Shown: in pieces, positions 12,353 to 22,758 of the stretch
How the letters are laid out: the number at the start of each line of letters is the position of its first letter
Numbering within the stretch: position 1 is the first letter of the stretch
Assembly: GCF_004337985.1 (NCBI RefSeq)
Contig: NW_021940920.1
Location: forward strand, 976,549-1,040,548
Length of the DNA: 64,000 nt
Reading direction: 5' to 3'
Source of the DNA: Pyricularia pennisetigena
Lineage: Eukaryota; Ascomycota; Sordariomycetes; Magnaporthales; Pyriculariaceae
The notes under the pieces: model-generated
The model's database searches: none
What the model was told of the DNA's origin: nothing
The model's input: the letters and a program-made list of their open reading frames with translations, nothing else
Made by a program: the position numbers and the translations under genes

Positions 12353-12772
12353 GAAGACGCCGGCGGCGCTGAGGGTTGGTGGCGATTGCACTCCGGGGAG
12401 TTGCAGCTCTGCATGATGCGGCATCCTACTTTTTATGTACAGCCGCAGCAGGAGCAGCAGCAACAGCAGCGTCAGCAGCGTCAGCACTACCAGGATACAA
12501 GCACCTCGCCACATCCACAACCTCAGCAGCACTTTTACCAGCCGCCGGTCATGTCCCCCTTTACTCCATCTGAACAGCATCATCACCACTATCCATGGGG
12601 CACGATGACCGCCACTCCTTTCGACAACAGCAGCAGCAACAACAACAGCCACGGCTATGGCTTTGTCGGCCCCACGATCCATATGATGCCGGTCACTTAC
12701 TTTGTTATGCCCAATGGGTATGAGTCGTACTATGTACAGTATCCCGCCATGGATGGGACTCAAGATAACTAA
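12353..12772 (+). other. In-frame open extension beyond the cryptochrome TAG stop
   Basis: After TAG at 12350-12352 the same reading frame stays open for 139 sense codons and ends at TAA 12770. The encoded residues continue the style of the upstream tail: a Gln-rich run, then His/Pro/Ser/Tyr-rich sequence with HHHHYPWGT and SSSNNNSHGYGF. It could be made by readthrough. It could also be made by splicing: donors at 12101 (GTATAC) and 12110 (GTAGGT) and the acceptor ending at 12442 (TATGTACAG) are all phase 0 and would remove the stop. It may instead be a former coding tail cut off by a nonsense mutation, or a chance 3' UTR frame. Confidence 0.45.
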
Positions 12773-13892
12773 GCCAAAGTCCTTGGAAGTTTCGTCTTTT
12801 TTCATTCTTTTTCTTCTTGAATAATGATTTTATTAGGTATTCTGGGTCATGATATCATTCATATCTCACTTTTCTATACCTTTTTCTTGCTCTTTACCTT
12901 TCTTTCAACCCCTTCTCTTCTTGGACATGTTAACAAGTTTTTTTTGGGGGGAGCTGTGCTGATAATAATTGCTCTCTTATGACGCATTTTTAATGGGAGG
13001 CAAGCACATTCATGGTCCTCTCTTACGTTTTGGTCCTTTCCTGTTAATCACTTTCTCCTTTATGCGGCGTATTGTCTACTCTTCTCTACTCTTCTTCTTT
13101 CCTATTAGATGTATATCATTTTAAAAAAAATTCCTCTTTGTCACCTTTTGACATGTTTTCTACTTTATGCAGGAATGGATAACGTAAAAAGGAACAGATG
13201 GGCAAGCGTGTGATAGTCTTTGTGTCATTGAGGGGTGGCTACCCAACTAGAAAACTTCTTGATTGCTCCCTGACCTCCCAAGGTCCGATGGATACGATGT
13301 AAATGTGACAACAGTTTGCGTACGCACCTCTCGTTCACCTAATCGGTGTCGTCTTTTGGGGCCGTGCTGAGTGTTTACTTTTCTCCTCTATCTAGTGATT
13401 GTTTCAAGTCTACTCGATTTTTTGAATCCCTCGACCCGAAACACTTGACCCCTGTGTAGGCGATGCAGATTTGGGGATTAGGGTCCCGGCCTCTTGGGAG
13501 TTTGGGCGCAAGAATTGCGGCGCATAGGCCCTGGTTTCTCGGACTATCCTAGGGTGCAAGCTCTTCTTTATTTTTCATACCTCTGCACTTGAACCGGCGG
13601 GGGCGGGGATTGCTCTGGTTTCCTCAGGGCACGAAGCTCTTTACACCAGCGCCTTGGCACTTCTCAGCGTGTAATTTTCCAAGAGGACTTGGCATATGTT
13701 CCAGACTTCTTCACCATTATTCGCTATAAGCTTTGCGGATTCTTCGTAGTGGGAGGGAGTATCAAGTCAATTAAATTGTTTATATCTACCTGCTAGGCTT
13801 ACAGCTTACAACCCCAACCCTCTTCGTCACCCGCGCCCATGGTCACTTATTGGGCAGCGCTGGCTACCCTGCCTGCCTCGAACACTTTAAAT
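12773..13892. other. Intergenic region between convergent genes
   Basis: It contains the 3' flanks of the cryptochrome gene (plus) and of the hot-dog protein gene (minus). The first part is T/CT-rich. No open frame of interest and no repeat was recognised. Confidence 0.6.
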
Positions 13893-14924
13893 TCAGGTCG
13901 TTGTTGAGTTGGATGTTACTTGTGCGGGGGGTTCCGGTGTGGCTATGAATCGAGACCTTGCAATAACCATGATATTCCACTCATAGGCCCGGTGTGGCAT
14001 GACGTCGAGGATAGCAGCGTTGACGAAGGTGCCCCGAAAGCCCATCAGGTCGGCCGGGTCGTCTTGGGGCGGCGTGACCATGACAAAGTAGAAGCCTGCC
14101 GCCTTGAGCTTTTTGGCGTAGTTGAGATTGAAATGAATCGCCTGCGCCGGGTCGAAAAGCCGCCGTCCACTTTCTCTTAGCCCTGCCACAGGCTGCTTGA
14201 CCAACCCGGCGGCGACTGCCATGATGGACTGGAGGATGATGGCGCTGGCACCGCCGTGCACGACCGACGGCCACCCGCACACGCCGTCGCCAATGTAGAT
14301 GACGCCAAAGATCTCGCCGGTCATGGTGTTGAGGAGCAGGCGGTGGTAGGGGAGGCCCGCCGACGACGCGAGCGCGCCGGCCAGGATGATGGGCGTGTTC
14401 ACGTCATTAAAGGAGAAGTCGGTCGGCCCGATGATAATCCAGTCCTGTGCGTCCGGGCTGATGTTGTTGCGGCGAATCTCTGCCAGGAGCTCGTCGCCTG
14501 TCGACTTGATGTCGGCCAAGAATTCCACGTCAACCTCGGAGCCGGGGATCGCGGGGGGCAGGGTGAGCAGCTTGACGAGGTTGACGGCGTAGAGGCCGCC
14601 TGCGAGGGCGCCTGCGTAGATGAGCAGGATCGGTAGGCGGCGGCGCGGTTCTTCGCCGGTGTTTGAGCTGGGGTTAGGGTTGGGATTGGGGCTGGGGTCG
14701 GGAGGTGGTTGGGTAGGGTTGTAGTGATAACCCGAAGGTTTGCGGTTTGGGTCAGGCCTCTGCTCGTCGGCGAAGGCTTTGGTTGTGGAGAAGAAGCGTG
14801 CCCTGAATGGTGCCTTTGCGGGAGTCGACTGAAAGCCTGCCATCTGGCCGGCCATCCTTCTCAGACATGGCGTCTTGAGGACTATGGATCCGGAGCGGCC
14901 CATTGGCCGAATGTATAGGTTCAT
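13893..14924 (-). CDS. Mitochondrial hot-dog fold thioesterase-like protein (PaaI/THEM4-like)
   Basis: Single exon, 343 residues. The first 50 residues are Arg/Ser/Ala-rich with a typical presequence end (RARFFSTTKAFAD). A Pro/Asn-rich linker with repeated PNPNP follows, then one membrane segment at about residues 97-117 (LPILLIYAGALAGGLYAVNL). The C-terminal half holds a hot-dog fold: GEIFGVIYIGDGVCGWPSVVHGGASAIILQSIM contains the HGG motif after the central helix approach, as in PaaI/THEM4 thioesterases. A later NLNYAKKLKAAGFYFVMV gives the usual central strand. The substrate is unknown; acyl-CoA hydrolysis in mitochondria is the family inference. It is divergent from the helicase gene, 1.7 kb away. 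Confidence 0.85.
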   Translation of the reverse strand: MNLYIRPMGRSGSIVLKTPCLRRMAGQMAGFQSTPAKAPFRARFFSTTKAFADEQRPDPNRKPSGYHYNPTQPPPDPSPNPNPNPSSNTGEEPRRRLPILLIYAGALAGGLYAVNLVKLLTLPPAIPGSEVDVEFLADIKSTGDELLAEIRRNNISPDAQDWIIIGPTDFSFNDVNTPIILAGALASSAGLPYHRLLLNTMTGEIFGVIYIGDGVCGWPSVVHGGASAIILQSIMAVAAGLVKQPVAGLRESGRRLFDPAQAIHFNLNYAKKLKAAGFYFVMVTPPQDDPADLMGFRGTFVNAAILDVMPHRAYEWNIMVIARSRFIATPEPPAQVTSNSTTT

Positions 14925-16659
14925 TGCTATATAGAGAAGCCTCGCAGCTGCTGATATTGAGCGAGTATTGAGACGGCCAGGTCGGCCAAGTGGGTGTCAC
15001 GTGGTCCACCGCGACGTCTAGAAGCATGCGTGTTCGCGTCACCATCCGAGAGGCCAGAGGAGGTAAAGAAAGCGATTGCTCAATCTCGAACTTTTCGCGG
15101 TAGTTCAGCAGCTCCCAGGTTGGTCGCCTCACCCTTTTCAGGAACCCAAACCACTGTGTATGTGGATTGAAACAAGTCTGTCGTTATCAAATCAAGGGTA
15201 AAGGCCAGTCGTCTCTGTTGGACAAGATCCAATCAATGCGTGATAAAAGAGTCGAGCGACTAAGCCAATGTTTTGGTGCTATGGCGTCACGTGCTGCTAC
15301 CCATCTAGCGCTGCCATCACGTGGTATCCACCATCATCAACTTCATCCCTTGTTCGCGACTATAAGCGATAGGATCATCGTCTTTCATGACGGCCTCTGA
15401 TGTATTTTTTGCACAGCCTTGAACTTGAAGTGTCTTGCAGAGGCGGCAGGTACCACAATTATGATCAGTAGTCAATGGTCATTCGCTCAGGATACATATG
15501 CCCTGGTGCTTGCATTTGATCGAGCCCTTGGAAACGTCCATACACTCAAAAGTATACATCATAAGTACGTTTCTCAATGGAAAATTGCTACATGACTAAC
15601 ACGCGTGAAAGAGATACAATCTCTGTGGCTGAAAGCAGGGTGCGGTCAAAGATATGGGACTGGATGTTGGCATGCAGGCAGCCGGGGTTTGGCGAGGATA
15701 AACAGATGCCAAGCTTGGTTGTCCTGCCCAGATGCTAGGTAGTCAGGTCCAGACCAAATTGCCTGGAAATCTTTGCTAACAACAAAGTAGCTGTGCTGTT
15801 TGCTACTTGAAAGGGAGAGTGATTCAATTGAGAGCTTGATCTGCTGGATATGGCACATATAGCTCAGGATATGCATCCCGTATGAGGGACCTGGAGAATC
15901 TGTCTCACTCATCTTTCTCAGTACAGGTCTGATAAATCCCAAGTGAGCCAAGCAAAGGGGACTAAACTTTTGCTGCTGGCTCCACTCTACGTATGGAAGG
16001 AAGGATGGAAATTCAACTGACTGCAGGTGATTCACTGTTGGTACGATTGCCATGATTGGTCCGAATTGGCATGCTGTCAGTTACGCCTTCCTGATCAATC
16101 TGCTCCTATATGTTGCCGCACAGTCCATTTCCCAGCATCAGTTATACTGGCAGTTTGTTTCTCTATGCTTTTTACCCTTCTGTTTGTCCATTTCTCGTCC
16201 ACCTTGACCGCTACGTACTTCAAGTTCACCTCACCTAAAACCCACGCGGGGGTTGGTTGTTGTTGTTCGTTTATTTTTTCTATCTTCCTGCCCCGCTTGT
16301 CTTCCCGGCGCGTTCTCCGTTCACCCTCAAGGCACTTTCAACTTGCATTCACAAACCTGCACAATCTCTTTGTTCCTCCCGAAACGCAGTTGCCAGTCCC
16401 CCGAAACGAAACGAATTGCGTGTTTTAGATAATTCCTGATCCCTCTATCTTGCCGTCAATTCTTGTAATCAACTACTCTGGCTCAAGTCTGAGAAGTTCA
16501 ATCCCCATCTCTCACTTGAACTTCACCTTGAGTTTACGTCTTCAGTTTTCACCATTTCGCAACCTTGTCAATTGACACCTGCAACTACGCACGCACTCAT
16601 TAGCGCTGCCCTAATCACCAGTCCTCTCACTCTATCTCAACTTCTTTGTGATAGTCATC
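14925..16659. other. Divergent promoter region
   Basis: No gene is supported. Two CACGTG-containing sites lie near 15290 and 15320 (TCACGTGCTGC and TCACGTGGTAT). From about 16130 to 16650 the plus strand is strongly CT-rich, which looks like the leader of the helicase gene. A 135-codon minus frame at 15646-16053 has no recognisable features. Confidence 0.55.
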
Positions 16660-19579
16660 ATGCCTGCTGTCGCAGATTCCAGATCATTGCGAGTAGGACG
16701 CTCGTCCAGTAAGTCTTGATATCCCTTGTTGGCAACTACCAAGAAAGTCATTATCCTGTCAGACTGTCAGACTGTATTTTGTTCTTTCTGAGTCAGGGAC
16801 TCTCGATAATAGCCCTCACAGCCCCAAGAATATGCTACGAACGCGTTATGCTTTCAACCTCTTGCTGAAATTACTTACAGCAGCGCCGACTCTTTTCGAC
16901 CCAAAGGCTTGGGAATCCCTCTCTCATCTACATCTGCACAACAAGGAGACTGAAGCTGCCCTCCCAGACCCAGTCACAAAATCGATCTATACATTTGACT
17001 CACTTGAACAATATGCGTCTATCTACCGAGCGGGTGCTGAGTTCGAAGTAAACCTCGAAAAGACCACCATCGACGACTTCAACGCCGCGCGCAATGTGTT
17101 CCGTACATGGGTTTATCGTCGTCTCTCCAACACGGACGGAAAGCAGCACTGGCTCTTTGCCGTTGAGGATAAAAATCTCCCTGCCGCATTTCCCAAAGAA
17201 GGGGAGCAGAATGGCTGTCTACTTGCTCTATTCAGTGATCCAGCCGGCCTGAAGCAAGTATCTCGCGAGTGGCCTGCCTATCGAATCGACAATGCCCGAT
17301 CGCCCTTGAAAGAGTTCATCTTCTTTAGAGTCTCTTTTCCCTCGAATGTTGCCTCCCAGTCAATCCTCACGCCGGTGGTTGACGAAAGCAACTTTCATAT
17401 CCAGGGTGCATCGTTGCTCACTCATGCAAACAACATGTTTTCCATGCTCACGCTTGAACATGCTGATCCCACGAGCAAAGCAGAGTTGGAGGCGCTGGAG
17501 AAACTGACCAACCTGGAGGAAGGCCCGGCAAAGGATGCCTTTGACTGGATTCGTACTTTCAAAGATCCGGCTACATACGTCAACTTATTTGAGAAGCTCC
17601 CGCATATGCGGACAGCCATCGACAATCCTGAGATCCTACCTGCAAACCTCAGAAAGATGGTAGCCAAGGCAAATCCGCAGCAGCTTGCCACATACAAAGA
17701 AATGTTGCAGCGACTGCCTTGTGGCGTTGGAATCATACCCGGCGGACCTGGAGGAGGCAAAACCTTTTTCAACATGCTGCTGACTGCCATGGCTCAGTAT
17801 CAAGAGCTCAAAACGGAGGATGGTACTCGTCGTGTCAAAATTCTTTATCTCATAGACATCAACAGCCCAGTGGATGACGCCACCAACAAGTGCGTCAAGA
17901 TGTCAGAGAACTTCGGCGACGGAAAACAGATTGTTCGCATGTTTGGATGGAGTCGCGAAATGAAACAGGGGCTCAAGGTGCTTCGAAAGAAAGAGAAAAC
18001 CAAGTGTATTCAAACGCTTCCTCTTGAGGAAGAAAAGTCAGAGGCCTCTCAGTCCAGCCAATTACCCTCCAACGCCCTGATTGCCGACCCTACGACTGCT
18101 TTTGTTGCTATGGCTGCGAAGGTCGCTGACAACAATGCCGGCGATCGTTTCAAGTCGGAATGTCTTGCGCCTACTCTCGATCAGCTGGCTTTTAGGCGCT
18201 TTGAAGCCCAGAAAGAACAATACTCCGAGCTTGAAGCGGTGCTCGAACAATACCTACACAATAACATCGAGCCAAGTACCATGCGCATACTGAGGACAGC
18301 CACCGAAAAGCTGTACGGCGATACTCTCGAGGAGGTAGACTTTCTAGCCGCTACACCCATTGCAGCAGTCTCGCTGGCAGATGGACGTTTCAAGCCTGAC
18401 ATTGTGCTTTTTGATGAGGCGCCTCATGCCCGAGAACTTGCAAATCTAATCCCAATCGCCCACTTCTCTCCGATTGCATGGATTTTTACCGGCGACGCAA
18501 GTAGATCTGAACCTTGTTTCGTGTGTTTGATGGATTGACGTGCTAACTATGGCGTTCTTCAGTTCCGGCAAACCGGCTGCTATGTGGGCTCGGATAAAAA
18601 CCCATGGGAGGTACAACTGAAGATGTCAGTCATGGAAAGAGCACATTATGCCGGTGCAACCAACCATGAACTGCTAATGAACCATCGAGCCTTCGCTACT
18701 CTCCATCAAATGCCTTCAAACCTCTTTTATGACGCCAAGATGGTCACTGGCCACAACGCCGACACCATTATGCCTTCCCCGACTAAGTTTATTTGCAAGT
18801 GGATGGAAGCAAACCTGACAAGTGGATCTCAAGTTACCATTCCAAGAGTTCTAGCTCATGTTCGTAACGCCAATGCCAGCACCAGGGTTGATAGTGTAAG
18901 TCTGAATGATCTTGGAGATTACACAAGGGCCCATAACTAATTCCGTTTCACTATTTCCAGTCATTTTGGAATGAAACCCATCATGCGTGGACAATGCAAC
19001 AAGCCAAGAAGCTGTTAAGCAACCCGAATTTTGTCAGCGTCGACGGGCAATCACGACCGGGAACAATACTTATCATTGCGCCTTATAGGCAAGCTGTCAC
19101 TCAATACAAGAGAGCAGCAGGAGACCTGTGCCGCGAGCTGTCCGAAGCTCAGGGAGTACCGACTAAGACAATGTTCTCTCGTCTCGAGGTAAGAAGTGTG
19201 GATACAGTCCAAGGGCATGAGGCGGACTTTGTCTTCTTCGATCTTGTTCGCGAGAAACCAACCGACTTTCTTGACGATGACAAGCGTCTGGCTGTTGCCA
19301 CAACCCGAGCTCGCCAAGGCGAGGTATATATCATGCACCCAATGGTACGTCTCACTTTTTCTGGCTGTACACTACGGACTGTTTCAAGCTGCTAATCTTG
19401 TGCTTTAGATGGCGAAGAGGCTCTGCAAGACTGAGAATCTATATGCCATTTATAGTGGTTGCCTTCCAAGATGTGAGAACGGCCTAGTGTACAACGCCCA
19501 TGGCTGTCAGGGGCGATATGGGCAGATTGCGTATCAACTGCTTGAGCGCGAGCCGAAATACAGGAATCGCAGATACTAA
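16660..19579 (+). CDS. Upf1-like superfamily 1 helicase (DNA2/NAM7 type), five exons
   Basis: ATP-dependent nucleic-acid helicase of the Upf1/Dna2 branch. Exons are 16660-16708, 16797-18496, 18563-18895, 18961-19344 and 19409-19579, giving 878 residues, and all joins are in frame. Start ATG 16660 is chosen because its GTAAGT intron restores frame 12 codons before the next ATG. Motifs: Walker A GGPGGGKT at about 332-339, Walker B DEAP at about 556, the motif V-like VRSVDTVQGHEADFVFFD at about 771, and motif VI VATTRAR at about 805. About 215 residues separate Walker A from Walker B, with a charged low-complexity part (LPLEEEKSEASQSSQ). The N-terminal 300 residues match no domain I recognise. 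Intron 2 begins GCAAGT rather than GT. The last exon has closely spaced Cys residues (CLPRCENG...GCQG). Such lineage-specific Upf1-like genes recur in filamentous fungi; the target is unknown. Confidence 0.88.
18497..18562 (+). other. GC-AG intron in the helicase gene
   Basis: The only arrangement that preserves frame and the motif FTGD|FRQTGCYVGS uses donor GCAAGT at 18497 and acceptor CTTCAG ending at 18562, with branch site TGCTAAC at 18541. The nearby GTAGAT at 18501 would cause a frameshift to TAA. Confidence 0.75.
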
Positions 19580-20393
19580 GCAAACAACCATCCTAATTGG
19601 TACTGAGGGCTAGTGAATCTCGGATAATCAGCAAGATGTGAGAGATATGAGAGACGATAGTTTACGTCCTAGACTACTACCAGAGGAAGGAGCTTCTGAC
19701 ACCGTGAAAGGATTTGCTTTAGATTACGATATTTCGGTTGAGGATTACTCTCATTTTCCGGGGTTGGAATACATGTGTTGACGGCGCAGAGATGAAGGCG
19801 AAATTGTGTATCATTGAGCCCGCCTGCTGCCCTAGCATGTTCTACTCTTTCATTGATAATCTCCTTTTTTTTTTTTTTTTTTATGGACATTGATCACAGT
19901 TCAAATCTCATTTTCCCGTGGACAAGAGCACATTTGTTCAGCCGTTCTACAGGTCAAAAACAGGAAGCCACCGCCACTTTACAAGTCTTTTGTGCCTTTC
20001 GTAATAGACCGCACCCAGCTGGCTCGCCCTTTTACTCATGGCTGGTACTTTGAAGAGATTGGAGATGTTGTGACTCGAAGTGACTTTACGGTGGACGGTC
20101 CGCTCAAGAATCCCAAACGCGCGCATGATTAGGGACGACCATGGGGATGAAATTACAAGACATGTTAAAGATAGCGTTCAGCAAACCGAAAGCACCGTCG
20201 GGATGGTGATGGCACATCCGGATCAGATCTGTCATCGCTTGGGCGAGACTAAGAGTTTACATGAGCCACAAGTATCAATAAAACTTGCTATGGTAAAGAT
20301 GACAGTAGAAGGCCAAAAAAAGAGGCGCCGGGAAAATCATTTGTAGAAAAGAGGTGAAACCCATGGCGCAAACGGAAATGAACGAATTGTTTT
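19580..20393. other. Intergenic region between convergent genes
   Basis: It holds 3' flanks only. A T-tract occurs at about 19865-19882. Small frames on both strands carry no features. Confidence 0.6.
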
Positions 20394-22121
20394 TCACATG
20401 GCCATAGCCACATCTCCATCCTCATCGCTCTCGTCATCAAACCTGATCACGGTGCTCGCCTCAGCCCTCTTGCGAAAGTAGCGCACCGCCGCATTGTCCC
20501 GCACTCGGTTCTCATTGTCCAGCTTGAGCTTGGCGTCGGCGGCAAGCTCCTTGAGCAAAAAGTGCACGTGTCTCGCGTGGCTGGCGTGCCAGTTGTAGTG
20601 CGGCTTGCACCGATGCCGCTCGCACATGTAGGTGCGCTCGACCAACGCGGGGTTCGTCCACGGACCAAGGGTGGTGGTGGTGTTGTTGCCGGCCGTCCCC
20701 GCGCCGCCACCATCCTGCTCGCCATCGTAGGCGGCGCTCTCCAGCTTGCCGGCGGTGAATATGGCCTGTCCGGCGGGCGACGTGACAAAGGCGGCGAACT
20801 GGGCCTGGGCGCCGACGTGGTCCAGGGCCGTGTCGTAGCCGCAGCCGCCGTCCTTTTTGAGGCGGCCGGCCGCGACGGCCTCGAGGCGCTGCGCCACGGC
20901 CATCTCGAGCAGCTGCAGCATCTTGCGGCACAGAACCACCTCGTCGGCCAGGGCGCGCCGCGACGCCGACGACGTGGCCAGCAGCTCTGCCTCTTCGGCC
21001 GTCAGTATCTCCTTGGGGTCGTGCTGGGACCAGAAGTCGGCGGGCACCGCGAACGGCTTTTGTCCGACGAACCAGCCGCTTCCCGCGGATGCTGCTGCTG
21101 TTGATGCGGTCGTCATCGTCGTCGTCGTCGTCTTATTCGCTCCTCCTCCTTTGGTGGCCAGCAGGCCCATGAACTCGGCCTGCGTCAGGCCGACGCGGCC
21201 GCCCTTGTCGCCTTCTTTACGGGGCAGGGTGGCGACCAGCTGCTCCCACCAGAGGTTACAGTGGTCCTGGGAGCAAAAGACGCTGTTGGCGGCGCCGGGA
21301 TTCTTGGCCGGGTCCGAGATGCGGGCGGGCTGGGAGCAGCCGCCGAGCCCGCACGTCTTCTTGTACCGGGTGACGAGCTTGCCGGGGACGGTGCAGCGCG
21401 GGCAAATGTAGCTCTGGATGAGCGTCTCGCCGACGTCCTTGGACACGTCGACGCACTCGCCGTGGAACCAGTCCTCGCAAGCCTCGCACGATATCATCCA
21501 GCGGTGGTCGTCGGGCCCGCGGCACAGGCAGTAGGGCCCGTGGTCCGACTCGTCGTCCTCCGAGTCCGAGGCGGCGTCCTGGTCGTTTTCATTGTCCTCG
21601 TCGCCTGCGCCGCTGCCGCCGGCGGCCGATGCTGCTGTTTTCCCCGCGGGCGTCTTTTTGGCCGTCGTCTTCTTCGCGCCGGCACCGCCGCCCTTTTTGG
21701 ACTTGGCACGTGACGGACCGCCCTTCCTTGTGGTCTTGACGGTCGTGGCGGTGCCCTTTTTTTTCCTCTTTGGCGGCATTGCTGCTGCTGCTGTTGTTGT
21801 TGCTGCTGCCGGTTGTGACGGCTGCGGTGTGCCGCTGATGCTATTCCTGGAGGAGGGTGGTGCTCCTGGGGCTGCGTTGGTGTTGTTTGCGTAGTCGTCG
21901 AGAAAAGGTGCGGGTGAGCTGGCGGGTTCCAGTTTGAGGCTTGAGAGTGTGGTGTTTTCGAATTGTTGAACTTGATGTTTGCCACCTCCGTTATCGCTTG
22001 TGTTTGTGTTTGTGTTTGTGTCTGTGTTTGCTGCTGCTCCTCCTGGTCCTGGTCCTCCCCCTTCCGTCATTTTTGTGTCCTCCGTCTCTACCGATGCGGC
22101 TGGTACTGCTGCCGGATCCAT
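20394..22121 (-). CDS. Spp1/CFP1-like PHD finger subunit of the COMPASS (Set1) complex
   Basis: Reads histone H3 lysine-4 methylation and supports the Set1 methyltransferase in the nucleus. Single exon, 575 residues. The N-terminal 190 residues are disordered: a NTDTNTNTNT run encoded by a GTGTTT-type microsatellite, then Ala/Lys-rich basic stretches that could bind DNA. The PHD finger lies at about 196-243: YCLCRGPDDHRWMISCEAC, DWFHGECV and YICPRC supply the Cys4-His-Cys3 ligands. A second Cys/His cluster follows (CGLGGCSQPAR ... VFCSQDHCNLWW), the arrangement typical of Spp1 and CXXC1. The C-terminal part contains MCERHRCKPHYNWHASHARH, a further Cys/His group, followed by a helical segment. 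It is divergent from SCO1 with only about 640 bp between starts. Confidence 0.92.
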   Translation of the reverse strand: MDPAAVPAASVETEDTKMTEGGGPGPGGAAANTDTNTNTNTSDNGGGKHQVQQFENTTLSSLKLEPASSPAPFLDDYANNTNAAPGAPPSSRNSISGTPQPSQPAAATTTAAAAMPPKRKKKGTATTVKTTRKGGPSRAKSKKGGGAGAKKTTAKKTPAGKTAASAAGGSGAGDEDNENDQDAASDSEDDESDHGPYCLCRGPDDHRWMISCEACEDWFHGECVDVSKDVGETLIQSYICPRCTVPGKLVTRYKKTCGLGGCSQPARISDPAKNPGAANSVFCSQDHCNLWWEQLVATLPRKEGDKGGRVGLTQAEFMGLLATKGGGANKTTTTTMTTASTAAASAGSGWFVGQKPFAVPADFWSQHDPKEILTAEEAELLATSSASRRALADEVVLCRKMLQLLEMAVAQRLEAVAAGRLKKDGGCGYDTALDHVGAQAQFAAFVTSPAGQAIFTAGKLESAAYDGEQDGGGAGTAGNNTTTTLGPWTNPALVERTYMCERHRCKPHYNWHASHARHVHFLLKELAADAKLKLDNENRVRDNAAVRYFRKRAEASTVIRFDDESDEDGDVAMAM

Positions 22122-22758
22122 GGTTGGTGTTCCGTATTATTTTATTGTTTTGGGTAGCAAAAAAACACGTATGCGTGAGCAAGTTTGACAAGGTCGGCTG
22201 ATACGCCGTTTGACTGGCAGCAAGCTTGAAGAGCAACCTTTGTAAGACTTTGAGGCGTTGTTCGAGCTGTGATGATACCGTCCAGAAATTCTCTATTTTT
22301 GTCTTTAAAAAATGCAATTCCACTTGGTTTTTAATTTCAGATATGTTGACTATCAGATCAGGCAAACAAGCGCAATACTACACATCAATGTTAGGGGTAT
22401 CGTTGATGATGATGGATGTAGAGAGCAGATGCAAGGGAAGAGCACGTGAAAGACGGGTGAAGTTTTTGCTTATATAATCACAGCATACCTATCTCAGAGC
22501 ATGGAGGTTGTTGTTTCTATGTACATACTTGCAACTTCAAAAACATGATGAGGCCTGATTGGTTCAAACCCCTGACCCGCGAGTGGAGCCGCTTCGATTC
22601 TGGGCGTGCATGCATAGATTTTGTGGTCATAGCTCCCAATTCCTCCAGCATCAATCATATCATCAGTCAGACCATTAAAATATTTCCAAGCCGCCGCCAC
22701 CTTCTGTCACTTATCCTTGCGCACCCACGCGACACAACCACGTCGTCTACAAGCAAAG
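22122..22758. other. Shared promoter region of the Spp1 and Sco1 genes
   Basis: No gene is supported. Both genes read outward from here, so this segment must hold both promoters. A CACGTG site lies at about 22443. Confidence 0.6.

Noticed and set aside
11864..12805. A 313-codon minus-strand frame rich in Leu and Arg
   Set aside because: It is antisense to the RGG and Gln-rich repeats of the cryptochrome; low-complexity shadow.
15646..16053. A 135-codon minus frame
   Set aside because: Lies in the divergent promoter region, no motifs or splice support.
22555..22620. GGTTCAAACCC resembling a tRNA T-arm
   Set aside because: Neither strand gives a D-arm or acceptor stem at the right distance.
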